A DNA stretch of 64,000 nucleotides from Dimorphilus gyrociliatus (GCA_904063045.1 CAJFCJ010000005.1:3997689-4061688), one strand, 5' to 3'. Positions 11,351 through 23,922 are shown, counted from the stretch's first letter. Numbers and translations: made by a program. Notes: a model not told the origin generated them from the letters alone.

Positions 11351-12300
11351 ATGTTTGTATATTAATTTTATGCATTTTTCTATCAACCTTCATTCATGAC
11401 ACAATTTACCGAATTTTCTTTTCTTTTTGTTTCAAAAAGAGATATATAACATAAGATTTATAGAATATGTTCGTATCTAGTATGCCATGTCACTGAATTC
11501 GTTTACTGACGCTGCTAAAAACAAAAAAAATAAGTTCCCTTCTGATTGAATCTGAAAGTAGTAGACCTATGCTGAAGGAAGAATAACTAAAAGGTAAAGT
11601 ACATTAAACATAGAAAAGGCTATCAATATCACCTCTTTCAATTCAAAGATGAAAACAATACATAGACATTCTATAGATAGATGATTAGGACTTTTACTAA
11701 CACGTCCAACCAGGAAAAAGAAGATTCTTTCAAGAAAACATTCCAGAGTCGAAAGTGGCTTGCTACGGGTAAATATACATTTATGAGAAAGGGTACGCAA
11801 AAAACTTTTGAAGCCAAGAAAAAGGGCTCATAAAGGTGCTACAGGATTCGTTTATTCCTTTAGCTCATTTTAGTAGAAAGAGGGCTTTTATTTGCTAAGG
11901 GTGATGCTTCATATCATAGATAAGTTATCCATGTTAGGTTTTTACCAGAGAGAGAGAGAGAGAATAACGATGTTGTAAGAAAATCAGAAATATTTAATCC
12001 TTAGTACACTATGGATAAACTATAGCACATAAATTTATATTTATATATATTTTTATAATATTTTATCAAGTTATTTACAATTTTCCAACGGTTATCTATA
12101 GCTTTTTAAGCATTATATGTATATAAATTTTAATCCAAATACCATACACTGCTTATATTGTATTATATTGTATTCTATATGCATTCTAAATAGATATTGA
12201 TTCAAAATCTTAATGTGTTGGCAACCCCAAAGATCGATACTGTGCTGAATAACTCCCAATGACTATCTGCGTAGACACTTATTAATATATCTCCAGTGTT
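11351..12300. other. spacer before the intact ARM-TIR-SAM gene
   Basis: AT-rich. A GA microsatellite is at 11949-11966. A minus-strand open frame at 11567-11800 has no recognisable feature. The last 108 bases (from 12193) are duplicated ahead of the pseudogene at 10690 and may carry the promoter or 5' UTR. Confidence 0.5.
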
Positions 12301-14547
12301 ATGGGCTCTGGTACGAGTCGAAATATGAGCGTTAAAACAGTATTAAACGCTGCAAAACAGATACAGAAACTGGAAAGTAGCATACAACAAGATAGCTCAT
12401 TTTATGTGGAACAACTATCGGAGAAAACGAAACCTCTTTATGAGAGTTCAAAAAATAATATGGATGAAACTTTAATTATGCTAGAAGGATCTATAGCAGA
12501 TGAGAGCTTCCACGACATGGAAGAAGCTATAAATTCTTTAACTGCGCTTACATTTACTCGAATAGCGCCAAAAGAGAAAAAAAAACTAGTTAAAGCGTTA
12601 GCAATTGATTTAGTAAACGCAAAGATTTTGGCAACTATTTTTAAGTTATACAAGACGTATTACAAAGATAAGCCAAGTTTGGCTTCTTCTATAGAATCTT
12701 TATTAATTGAATGGGCAGACGGATCGATGGAATTCTCATACGCCTTCTGCAGGGTGGATGGAGCTATTAAATTTTTTGTTGAATGTGCTGATGTATCACC
12801 TCAGGAGATATTGGTTAGTTAAATATAGTAATAGTGATATTAATCTTTTATTTTATAATCTTTCCAATAGTCGAATAGTAATCAGATGGAACAGATTTTA
12901 ACAGTATTGTATAACTGTGCTCGATTTACTGAATGTAAAATGCTTTTAAAATGCCATAATAGTGTGGATATTTTATTCAAATATACAAAGATAAAAAATT
13001 CAGATTTGAAACTACTAGCAGTATTATTTCTGGCTAATATTGTTGATGAAAATCAATCAGAACTATTTCAACAAGAGACATCTGGCATAAAATATCTAAT
13101 AATTACTTTTATTCAAACAATAAAGAGCAAATCCAAAAGATTTGGTGGCTGGTCTGCTGAGGAGCTTGCGCAAGGTTTGTTTATATATTTTATTCTATTT
13201 TCTTTTAAAATATATCTACTATACTATGTAGACTGTTGGTTTCGTTTATTGCTTTATGTACAATAATTTTTTCCCTTTTAAACAATCATTTAGGTATATC
13301 AAAACTCGCAATAAATGATAAGAATAAAAAGTTATTGGTTGAGAATGGAACACTACCTCCTCTCTATAAATTAATTGATATTGGCGATGATGATGAAATA
13401 AACGTCAGCTGTCAGGCGATTTGGAATTTAGCTTTTGAAGCTGAAAATAAAGAGATAATTTTCAAGAATAAATCTTTAATGGATACTATTAGAAAACTTT
13501 CACAATCGAACAAAGCATATCAAAAAGCTGCTCAGGGAATCATTTTTCTCTATGAAGAATATGAGGATAGTAAAAAGTCAAAAGACCAACGGAAATCATC
13601 TATTGTTAATTCGGACACGGGACATATAATGATCAGTTATCAATGGGGTAATCAAAATGTTTTAAAACAACTTAGCGGCTTCCTTAAGAAACATGATTAT
13701 AAAATATGGATGGATATAGAGAATATGGGTGGTTCTACTCTTCAAGCCATGGCAGAGGCCGTTGAACAATCATCCATTATTCTTCTATGTATTTCGGAAA
13801 AGTATAAAGAGAGTCCTAATTGTCGTATGGGTAAGTTTTCAGTATAACTGTAACTGTTCAATTTATGAAAATGTTAATAATGAAACTTCAGAGGCCGAAT
13901 ACGCATTGAGAAGAAACAAAAGATTCATTCCACTCCTAATGGAAAGAGGCTATCAACCAGACGGATGGCTTGGTATTATGGTTGGAACTCGGCTCTATTA
14001 TGACTTTTCGGGAAAGTATGCTTTTGATGAAAAAGCAACAGAATTAGTAAGAGAATTAGGAAATGAAGGAAAGGCTTCCACAGTAAGATAATAAGTAAAA
14101 ATCAAATGCTAAATATCTTTAATTATAAAAAATTTCTTTAAAGAAAAATTCAAATCACATTATGAAGCAAATTAATTCTTCCTCAACAACGGCAGCTCCA
14201 CCGTATATTAGTAATGCTCCTGTTGTAAGAGCAAATCAAATGCCATCTTTAAAAAGCTGGAATAAACAAGATTTAGAAAACTGGATTAATTCCAATAACC
14301 TGCAAAAATTGTTCGTATAAAATAATTTCATGTTCATTCATTGAAATTCAAATTTCGAATTTATGTTAAATGTTTGATTCTTTCCAGTTTCACTTCGGCA
14401 ACGATGTCAGTTGAAAAGCTAATTTTTCTTCAATCGTTAAAGAGGGAAGCACCTGAATTCTTTTATAAAACCGTGAAGGATGAATATAAAATGAAAGGAA
14501 TTGATGACATTATGCTATTCTCAGATAGCTTTAAGAAATTACCTTGA
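12301..14547 (+). CDS. ARM-TIR-SAM protein, predicted NADase-type TIR, about 615 aa
   Basis: Exons 12301-12813, 12871-13174, 13294-13830, 13892-14082, 14168-about 14310, 14388-14547. The first four join cleanly; the last two junctions are my best fit. The N-terminus MGSGTS fits N-myristoylation. Helical armadillo-like repeats follow (NGTLPPLYKLI, SCQAIWNLAFEAENK). A TIR domain starts near residue 382 (HIMISYQW), with a BB-loop region and CRMEAEYALRRNKRFIPL, where the first Glu (about residue 452) aligns with the catalytic glutamate of SARM1-type TIR NADases. A C-terminal half-SAM-like segment (DLENWINSNNLQ) is split over the last exons. SARM1 has ARM-SAM-SAM-TIR; here TIR precedes SAM. Inferred role: membrane-anchored NAD-consuming sensor in cell death or innate defence. 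Confidence 0.8.
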
Positions 14548-14663
14548 AACTCCACTTGCATTTTGCCTACACTTGTTATTGTTATATTATTAATATATAG
14601 TAACTAATACTCTTTTCAATAAACATCTAAGATCGTCTTGAAGTTTTGTAGTAAAATTTTTTG

Positions 14664-15312
14664 TCAATAGGAATTGGTTATGGTTTTTGATGAAGTAAAG
14701 CATAAGTGAAAGAAACCAAATGGTTTGGACTTATTACCTGAAATTTGACCAGTTGATCCTTGCGTAGAGGCAGCTGTACTGGATTGAATAGTTGATCCTT
14801 GCGTCGAGGTATCTGTATCGGATTGAATAGTTGATCCTTGTGTCGAGGTATCTGTATTGGATTGAATAGTTGATCCTTGCGTCGAGGTATCTGTATCGGA
14901 TTGAATAGTTGATTCTTGCGCTGAGGTATCTGTACTGGATTGAACATTTAATCCTTGCGTCGAGGTATCTGTACTGAATTGAATAGTTGATTCTTGCGTA
15001 GTGGCCACCGTACTAGATTGAACAGTTGATGTTGTGAATAAAATTGATGAATCGCCAGGATGTGTTGGTGGTGTATGTGGTGAATTCCCATGATGTATTG
15101 GTGGCGTATGTGGTGAATCGCCAGAGTGTCCTGGTCCAGCAGGTGTTTGGAATCCAGTAACAATTATAAAACTAATTTGATGGGCTGTTGATATGAGACG
15201 AATATACAGTATACATATTGAAAAATTTTAAGAAAACTTAAATAAAAAACTTGCATAAAATTAAATATAGCAGCATTGTTGAGTATAAAGCATAACAGCT
15301 AGTTTTTGCCAT
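14664..15312 (-). CDS. secreted Ser/Thr/Gln-rich tandem-repeat protein (mucin-like), about 189 aa
   Basis: Two exons, 15312-15251 and 15171-14664, join in phase across a 79-bp intron. Exon 1 encodes a short start ending in a hydrophobic core (YSTMLLYLILC), continued by NFIIVTG, so a signal peptide is likely. Two Pro/His repeats follow (GDSPHTPPIHHGN, GNSPHTPPTHPGD), then about six 13-residue units of the type STIQSDTDTSTQG. The composition (Ser, Thr, Gln, Asp) suggests a heavily O-glycosylated extracellular or mucus protein. The C-terminal tail may be altered by a possible donor at about 14736 (AG|GTAATA). No family is recognised. It is convergent with the ARM-TIR-SAM gene, 116 bp between stops. 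Confidence 0.6.
14744..15010 (-). repeat. 39-bp coding tandem repeat
   Basis: About six imperfect copies of a 39-bp unit, in frame with the secreted protein. Each encodes 13 residues close to STIQSDTDTSTQG. Outer copies are more diverged (LNVQSSTDTSAQE) than inner ones, as expected if inner units expanded most recently. Confidence 0.85.
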
Positions 15313-16706
15313 ATTATCACCAAAGCATAAGCACAAACTGAGTAGAACTTTCTTCCAGCGTACAGTTAAACTCTAAGTAGAGGATTAATGTTTGATTACT
15401 GTTTACTTGGCCATTAAGACTGTATAATATTTGTCAAACCTTCATTTTATATAAGGCGATTGTTTAGTTCTTTTAGTTTATTGTAACAAGCTTCTAAAGG
15501 CAATTTCATAACAATAATGGCAACTTTTATCTAAAATCAGTTTATAGTTACTAATAGATCTATTGTAATAATATAATTGCGGTGTTTTAGTGTCTTTATC
15601 GAACACTGACACACAGAACTAATTTTGCTAAGAAGTGTTCCTATTATTACTTTAACAAAACTATTTTGTTATTTTCGTTCATTTTCAAAATTTCCATTGT
15701 TTTTTGTTACTAGGTTAGAAAATCAATAATAAACTGGCTTCTCTACATGAAAACAGTATTCAATATTACAAAATTATTGGACTAGTACATAGAATAGAGG
15801 GGAAAAATAAACATGGTTTAATGACAAATTGATACGGAGAGACTATTTATAAATGTTTGTTACTTTAAAAATAGTGATGGATATACATTAATTTTATAAT
15901 GAAGATAAATAAATCTTATATAAAATTCATCAAAAAATATATAAGAAAGGAAAATAAACACAGGAAGGCCAAAAATAGAATTGAATGAAAATTCTTTTAT
16001 GTATACCTTCCTTTTAGAATAAATACTAATAGAAATGTTATTTAGTGATCAAGATTTTTATATCGATTGATTTATTGATTAGATATTTAACATATAATAA
16101 ATAAAATACTACTGAACAAGGGGAAAAGTAAAATTTTTGGACTAATCAGGATAAAAGAATTGAATAAATTTCACTAATTAAATTAGAAATCTGTGACCAT
16201 CTCTTTAAATTTCCTTTATATTCTAATTTTTAACAAAAACTATTCCATTCCATTGAAACGCCGTCTTCATTGTTCATAATTAAGTAATTCTTTATGATAT
16301 CCAATGGTATTTTCTATTTGAATTAGTTGAAAAGATTTGTTAAAGGATTATTTATCCAACATATTCATATTCAGTTATTTCAAAAAGCTTCATTCGGAAA
16401 CAATGAAACTTCAGTAATCAGTGTAAAAGTTTTTCTATTCGAACAGATCTCCAGCACAGATTATAACCTTTTCTATTAGAAAATTTATGTTCATGCTGAA
16501 TTTTGTTGTGGAAGTATTGAAGTATTAATTTAATAAAGAAAATTTGTTTAAAAAGTAGGTCAACTAAGCATTTTGTACAATTTGTAAGAGACCAATGAAA
16601 TGTACAGTGTATATGATAGGGCTAATGTAAATTTTTCATATATATACATTTATATACAATTTATATATATATATATATAAATATGTATATCTGATTGTAT
16701 AGATAT
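15313..16706. other. intergenic, AT-rich
   Basis: No exon or repeat family is recognised. A long AT dinucleotide tract occurs at about 16638-16690. Confidence 0.5.
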
Positions 16707-19700
16707 CTAATAATTACGAGTACCGTCATCTGGACAAGATCCTAAATTGCAAGGTACTACTAAAATAGCCAATCCCGCACAGCCTGCATCCTGGTCTCCT
16801 GAGGGACAGGTACGCTGTTGAGCCTTTTCACCAAGACCGCAAGATGTCGAACACTGTGAGACAATCTGCCATTCACTCCATTGAGCTATTACCGGAAATG
16901 AAACATTTAAGTTAAGAAGAAAAAGTTTTTCAACTTTATTCTCTTTCTATAATAAAAAAAAGTGAAAGAGCGAAAACTTGATGATTGTTTACCTGCTAAA
17001 CTTTCATAAAAAAGAATATTAAAGATGGTTAACCGTAGTAGAATCCTTTTATACATCTTACAAAAAAGTGAGGTGATGGGAGGAAGTATGTTCCTATATG
17101 AAAATAATTAGAAGGGGCGAGATTATTTATTTGTAAAGTAATTGATATTTTTATTGAAATGTACATAAAAGACAATTAATAACTTCAAAGTAACTAAAGT
17201 AAAAAGGGTTATGTATTACTTCATAATTAATACCATTACGCATTTATAATATAGACAGTGTACACATATGTATATATATGTATACTAATATATTTATTTA
17301 TATATATATTTAGCATACAGAGGAGTCAAGTTTTTCTTCATAAAGTATGAAGATATAAAGAAATAACGTTATGGCTTTTGGATAAATGTCATTATATTCC
17401 ATAAGTTAACATATCTTGTGAAAAATGACAAGTAAACAATTTAGACATATCTGTTCCTTTGCTTAGATTGGTTGATTAGTATAATAAAATTTCATTTATT
17501 GCTTGTTTAAATAAAATAAGTCAAATATTAGCGTTTTTCTAATTAAAATTAATCAATTTCGTATAATCGAATAATTCTTATATGATATTTAAACAGAACG
17601 TTACATGTTAACGTTCTGTTCAAATCACATGTTATGAATGAATGTGAGTCAGTATGTGAGCGTCACTTAAGAAGGGAGTTTGACTTAGCCCAAAGCCGAT
17701 ACAGTCTAGGTTGACGTTATGTCACCAGGTAAGTAACGACATGGCATGAACGTGGCAACACAGATGAGCACAGTCAAACACCCAGTTAAGTGACGCTAGC
17801 AAGGTATAAAAGGGAGTGAATGTAATAGAACGGTGTGAGAGACCAAGAGTACATCAAATACAATTTATACGAAATTCTTCGCAATTTCGTACTATAAGCG
17901 AAAAATAAAATCTTATAAAATATTAATTGGTCAATTACTATAATATACTGTCATAGGAGTCTCTTTTCTATATTTACAATTTGAAAATATTCTATTGGCG
18001 ATAATGAATTGAAATCTTTGATTTATTAACATGTAATAAATATATCTAATATCACTGATAGGAATTACAGTCTTAACGAATGCTCTATATTTTACCTCTA
18101 CTTTATAGATTATATATAGTTTATTCTTTGCTTAAAGATTAATGTTGAAAGGAAAGTCAAAAATGTTTTTATAACAACACACGTCAAAAACAATAAGAAC
18201 AATTTAAATAGAAATAGTGACCTTTATTGATCATGTGACTTTGAGAGATGATAAGTAAAAATATCAAGAAAACAGACATCTGTAGTGGTATTATCTTTAC
18301 GAATTACATTTTAGAGGTTTACGTGTAAAAGAAATAACCATTTGACAAATGAAAGACCGTCTTGAAAAGTCTGTTCTTATCATTTAAAAGAAAAGATATC
18401 AATCCAGCAGGAAAAGATTTATTAACTATAACAAAAGACAATCTGTGAATTATTACTTTAAATCTTATAAAATAATTTATTAAAGCGCCCTCTCTTTCTT
18501 CCAACCTGAATTAGTAATCCATGATATGAAAAGAGAATCTTTCCTATTCAAATAATAGTTAGAGGAAAAAGAATAAACAGTTATGGTGTTTAATAAATCT
18601 ATAATCCATTAAACAATTAATGATAAAGTAAAGATGGAATATCCTGTAGTGAAGATCCATTCATAAACACCTTAAAGATAATCAACTGCTAATATGGTTT
18701 ATAGTTTAAAGGGAAAGGAAATAAAAATGTCCATATAAAGTAATTTACATCTTTCATTGAGATTTTCATATATTTTTATTAATTTAATGAAATATGGCTC
18801 CTTTATCTAGAATATCAAAACAGATCATAATTGTGATTCGAGCACTGAATTTTATAAATTGAAATTTCAATGGTTGAGTAGTCTATTAATGAAATTTTTT
18901 CCTTTCTTCCCCTTCTTCCTCTTCGTCTTCTGTTAATTTGCAATATCATTTTATCTATTTCTTTCATTTTAAATGAAAGAAAAAATTTAATTAACACTGA
19001 AAATAATGATAAGATTAGAAGAGTAGAAGACGTCTTTGATATTTTCAATGTGATAGATAATATATATTAACAGTAAGCTCATCCATTGTTCAATGAGCAA
19101 ATCAGTAATACCTTTGCAATTGCACACATATATGAATAGTACAAATATGTGTTTATATAGGACATTTAACAATTGCAAATGACCTTATTATTTATCGTAT
19201 CACCTCAATAACATTCCATTCAGTATCAATTGCATAGAGATTTTCTTTCCTCTGCTCTTCAAATACACTTTCCAGGAAATCGAATAGTTGCAAAACATTT
19301 ACATGAATATTCAGAAATCAATGAATTATTATTCATGATATTATCATTCGACACAAACCAATCGAATATTTAAATGACAAAGCCTTTGTCATATATTCAT
19401 TATTAATCTGTAACTACAAACCATGAAAATATTTAATCAATCAATTCCTCAAAAAATGTAATAGTTCCACTTTATTTTTATTTAAGTTTTTCAAAGTGCT
19501 TTCTTTTTGTAGATTATTCATATAGCTAATATAAAAATATTGAGCCTACAATTAGTACAAGAACATGCTGTTTAATAATTTAAAGATGTCTTTGTTTGAT
19601 ATGTGTTGATTGAATTTAATGTTTAATTTTATGAAAGAATGGTTTTATGCTTAAATGAATTAAGAAATTTATAATATATACATTACCTGGACATTTTTGA

Positions 19701-20645
19701 GTGTTACATTCTTGTTGTGACTGAATATCACCAGTGCACTCTGCACCTCCATGAGCTGGTGTAGGATTATTACATGTTCTTGTCCGATTTTGAATTCCAC
19801 CCTTACAGCTTTTTGAACAGGCACCCCAGCTTCCCCATACTGACCAACCACCGTTCACTATTTGAAAAGTCTCCCTTTTTAAATTCTTATCAGAAAGTCG
19901 AAATAAAATTTTTACTAACCTGGGCACGAGACTACTGTACAGTCTGTATTTTTTGAAGCAGATCCACTACAACTTGAACCACCATGAGCTGGACTTGGAT
20001 TATTACAGGATCTAGTAGCACTTTTGCTTCCTAGTCCGCATGTTTTACTACAACCACCCCAACTTCCCCAGGCAGACCAGCCTCCATTCACTAACGCAAA
20101 TTATATTTCACTATGTTGAACTTTTCGAATATGTTAACTAACCTGGGCATTGAGTTATTGTACAGCCTGCATCCTTTGAAGAAGATCCACTACAAGTTGA
20201 ACCACCATGAGCTGGACTTGGATTATTACATGATCTAGCAGCAGTTTTGATTCCAGATCCGCATGTTTTACTACAAACACCCCAACTTCCCCAAGAGGAC
20301 CAGGCTCCATTAACTGGACAAGATGGAACGGAACAGCTAGAACTATCAGTACTTCCGGACGAGCACTTTGAACCAAAGCTGAAAGAAAATAGATACTTTA
20401 ACGAAATACAAAAATATTATTAACAACATACCCAAGCCCTGTCTGACAAGATCTATATCTAGTAGAACTTCCACAAGTAGCTGAGCATGAACCCCAACTA
20501 CCCCAATTTCTTGCAACTTGAAAACAATATTGAATGAATATTTTTTATTAAAAAAAAATGAATAATAAATTAACTTACTCAACATGTTTACCGACGAAAT
20601 ATAAGTTATGATTATTAAAAAGAATATTAAAAATGAACGACTCAT
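16707..20645 (-). CDS. secreted protein with five thrombospondin type 1 repeats, 302 aa
   Basis: Exons 20645-20579, 20516-20432, 20378-20143, 20090-19920, 19857-19687 and 16885-16707. All TSR-bearing exons from the third on are bounded by phase-1 introns and the sum is in frame. A signal peptide ([17 protein letters not shown]) is followed by five TSRs, three with the hemicentin-like core NGGWSxWGSWGxCSKxC...CNNPxPAHGG and a more diverged last one ([17 protein letters not shown]). There is no membrane segment, so it should be an extracellular matrix or defence-type secreted protein; partners are unknown. The last intron is 2.8 kb, far longer than the others, and contains an LTR-like island. 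A shorter form could end by read-through at 19616. A paralogue lies on the other strand at 26130. Confidence 0.82.
17592..17960 (+). mobile_element. candidate solo LTR or inserted promoter-like element
   Basis: An island less AT-rich than its surroundings sits in the long intron of the TSR gene. It opens with a perfect 12-bp inverted repeat (AACAGAACGTTA at 17592-17603, its complement at 17609-17620). A TATA box (TATAAA at 17815-17820) follows, then an 8-bp stem ACGAAATT/AATTTCGT around 17870-17890 and a polyadenylation signal AATAAA at 17904-17909. TATA followed about 90 bp later by a poly-A signal is how LTR U3-R regions are built. I could not find clear ends or a target duplication, so an ordinary promoter is an alternative. 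Confidence 0.4.
17961..19615. other. rest of the long TSR-gene intron
   Basis: AT-rich sequence with short minus-strand open frames (18319-18504, 18815-19048, 18987-19178) that show no domain or splice-consistent exon. The part between 16886 and 17591 is also featureless. Confidence 0.5.
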
Positions 20646-21075
20646 AGTTTAATAAACAAATTTATTTATAAACGTTGACTACGATGCTATCAGGAAAAGT
20701 AATGTAAAGTTTTTCCGTTTTAATAGAATCGACTCAAGATTTTCTATGAATGTATATGACATCATTATTCGATTGGGATTTGTCGATATTAAACTGTTTC
20801 TCATCTAATAAATTGTTTTTAGTGTATGGTAAAGATTTGTTACTAATCGATGAGAGACAACGGTAAAGGAGACGTATTGATAAAACAATCGAGTAGTTTC
20901 CCTATGTTCATTGTTTATAGATCTAGTACAATCGATAAGTTCTTGAGCAGACTGTTTTGTACTACTTCTGAGCATGAGTGAAAAAGATTCAAGATAATAA
21001 TAAGATAACACTGTATTATAATCATTTAATAAATAAATATATTAAAGTTTGTACTGTTATCATTACTAACTATTG
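20646..21075. other. intergenic between two minus-strand genes
   Basis: Promoter side of the TSR gene and 3' side of the LRR/EF-hand gene. A 68-codon frame at 20805-21011 (minus) is unrecognised and probably chance. Confidence 0.45.
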
Positions 21076-23717
21076 TTACTTGTTTTCGCTATTAGCAATT
21101 GATTTTCCTTTAAGCCTCTTTCGTGCTTCGGTAGCATAAGATTTTATAGCCATTAATTTTTGCAATTTCATACTGACTCGACCAACTTCTGTATCTTCAA
21201 ATCTAGCATCTTTAGACGCTGCCGCTATAGTCATTAACTTCTTTTTATGTTCCTTCTGACCTTCGGTTAACTCTCTGAATATTATTAATATCATTATTAT
21301 TATTATCATTAGATAATATAACTTTTTTATATTGATATATGATATTAAATATAATTTCATAGTATATTACTTATAGTCAACTTCACCATCTTCATTTTTG
21401 TCTAAACTTTGCAGTAGTTTGTCAAGAAGATCAGATGATAGAGGAATATTAATATTCTGTTCAATAAGCACTTATAGCAAACAAGACTTAAAAATAAGAC
21501 TACTGATTATAAATATTTATAAATACCAGTAATCCTTCTTTGAATTCTTGCCGAGATAACGTTCCGGAACCATCCTTATCTAACGATGTGAATAAATCTA
21601 CTAATCTTAGATTTTGTAATCTCATACATTCCATAAGAACAGTCATTGGATCATCTCGATTAAATTCATTTTCATTCTCTTTAAAATTACCCTCCCTTTG
21701 CTTAATTATCGGACCATGAATAACAACGAAACGCCGTTTCATCTTTATTGACTCTAACTTTTCAATAAATAGCGGTTCAACCCATAAACCCTAGAATAAG
21801 AAGGAGAAGAAGAGGAAGAATAAAAAGTGGATAGGAGAGCGAATGACAATATTTCCAATAAAATAGATAACAGTACAATGTTAAATTGATTAATTCATGC
21901 ACTAAATGAAAAAGTATCCTTACATCAATGTTCACTTCCTCTAAAGCTATAGATTCAACTTGATCTATTAATTTAATTAAGTGTGTTGCTCCTTCCGAGA
22001 GAAAGACGTTACCTTTAATCTAATAAATTATGAATAGGCCATTAAATTAATAGATCATATAGGAATTTAATAAACTAACTCCTAATTTAAAAAGAGTTTT
22101 ATTCTTCTTTAAACCTTTTAATATATATTGTAAAGATTCAAGATCAATTCTATTATAGCTTATATCTAAATCCTTTAATGTTTTATTAATGCTTAATACT
22201 CTCATTAAAGCTTTACACCCATCTAAATAGAAGCCGTTCCATGAGAGATCAACAGTTTCCAATGAATGATTTTTCTGTAATGCTCTACAAATTGCTTCAG
22301 CTCCTTTTCTTCTAATATGATTCCAACTCAAATTTAAAGTGACTAAGGTATCGTTAAAACCTATTGACAAAGAAAAATTGAATTGCTTAATGAACATGCA
22401 AGTATCCTTCAATGTTTCTCTTATCTTATATTGAATTTTTTATTTAAAAGAACCAAAAAAAAGCAGCTTACTTAGAGCAGGATTAATTATTTCGCAACCT
22501 TTTTCTTTTAGACTATTTTTACTAAGATTCAGATCAGTAATACTTCGATTTTTCTACAGAAAACGAAAGTTAAATTTTCGATTTTTTGCTATGTTCATTT
22601 TAAATTAAATGAATTATAGATGACAGTCTAAATTATATATATTTATATATATAAAGTAGCCTTTTTTCATTTTTACCGCTATCAAATCCGCTAGATGGCG
22701 CGCCTCACCATCAGAAAGTTTTGTATCGGATATATCCAACTTAAGTATCGTTCTATTTTCAATAAACGCTCGGCTAAGGTGACGGTGTCCCTCGTTACCA
22801 ATATTATTTCCAGAAAGATTCTAAATTTAACACAATAATAACAATAATAACAAAGCAATGTATAACGAAAAGGATCCTTACCAAGTGTGTAATAAATACA
22901 TTTTCGACAATCATTTCAGATATATATCGGATGCAGACATCATCAAGAGCATTCGAACCAAAATCAAGTGATTTTACCTTTGTATTATTCTAATATATTT
23001 TTTTAAGTATTAATTGATTAAAAATCAGTCAAAAACATAGAAAACACACCTTACCAATAGAGAAACGCAAAATGCTTTCATTACTGTTGCGTTTGGAAAA
23101 TGATTACGTAAGCAAATGCTTTCGCTATCTAAACCTTTCAGAAATTTTTGACTTGGCTTTATTTTGAATTTTTTACATGCCAAATTATATAATGCTTGAT
23201 CATCTGTCTCTTCTGGTACTGTTGATTTATTATCATCTATATAAAGATGATTATGACAAAGTGTTAGGTGAACTTTTTAGATTTTGTTAGAAAATTAATT
23301 TTTTAAACCTTCTTCTTCCGATTCCTTATCGTAATATAGAATATCCTCACTAGTGGCTGTCACTGGTCTAGAAGATTGTTCTTCAGTTTGTTTTGAAGTA
23401 GGTCTATCCCTTTTTCTTATTCTGTGTATTAACTTTTTAGCTTGTGCTTTCGCCTTGACTACTGCACTTAACGTGACGCTGCTTTCTCTATTAATTTGTA
23501 AAGATTAATCAAGATTATTGTTAGAATAAAATATGACTATAACCTACCTAGGATTATCTCCCAAAGTACAAGTTATTGGTCTAAAAGCAGCCATTCGATA
23601 CATTGCGGCCTTTTGGAGACTTGAATAAGAGCTTGCTGAACGAATAGTTCGTAATTCTCTCCTCTTTCTATCTCTCAGAACGTCAATTTCCTCAATTGCC
23701 TCTTTTTTTAAATTCAT
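21076..23717 (-). CDS. leucine-rich-repeat protein with C-terminal EF-hand pair, 596 aa (LRRC74-like)
   Basis: Eleven exons close in phase: 23717-23548, 23487-23309, 23236-23055, 22989-22882, 22820-22677, 22553-22472, 22360-22080, 22019-21924, 21790-21527, 21456-21371, 21274-21076. After a basic N-terminal region come about eight ribonuclease-inhibitor-type LRRs (LDISDTKLSDGEA, LNLSWNHIRRKGAEAI, VDLSWNGFYLDGCKAL). Two EF-hand loops follow with all chelating positions intact: DKDGSGTLSRQE (485-496) and DKNEDGEVDYKE (521-532). The C-terminus is basic. There is no signal peptide or membrane segment, so it is intracellular. The architecture resembles animal LRRC74-type proteins; the exact orthologue is not certain. 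Inferred role: calcium-responsive scaffold, possibly ciliary, based only on domain type. Confidence 0.83.
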
Positions 23718-23894
23718 ATCTTTTCCAAAGGTAGGAACAACGAATTTTCAATTTGAAACTGATGAGAAATCGAAACAGAGAGAAAGGGAAAGACAAGATG
23801 TAGACAACTGCCAGAGCAGGTATGCAGCATAAAACTTGAATAAGTTTAAACTTATAGATGTTAGATATAAGACGAAGGGGACTAAAGGGATAGG

Positions 23895-23922
23895 AGTAAG
23901 AGAGAGAGAGAGGGAGAGAGAC
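23895..23922. repeat. GA microsatellite
   Basis: Run of GA dinucleotides with few interruptions. Confidence 0.8.

Noticed and set aside
17592-17620. Perfect inverted repeat considered as a transposon terminal repeat pair
   Set aside because: The arms are only 5 bp apart, so they form one hairpin or palindrome rather than the two ends of an element.
20805-21011. 68-codon minus-strand frame between TSR and LRR genes
   Set aside because: Starts without a convincing context and shows no domain or exon junction.
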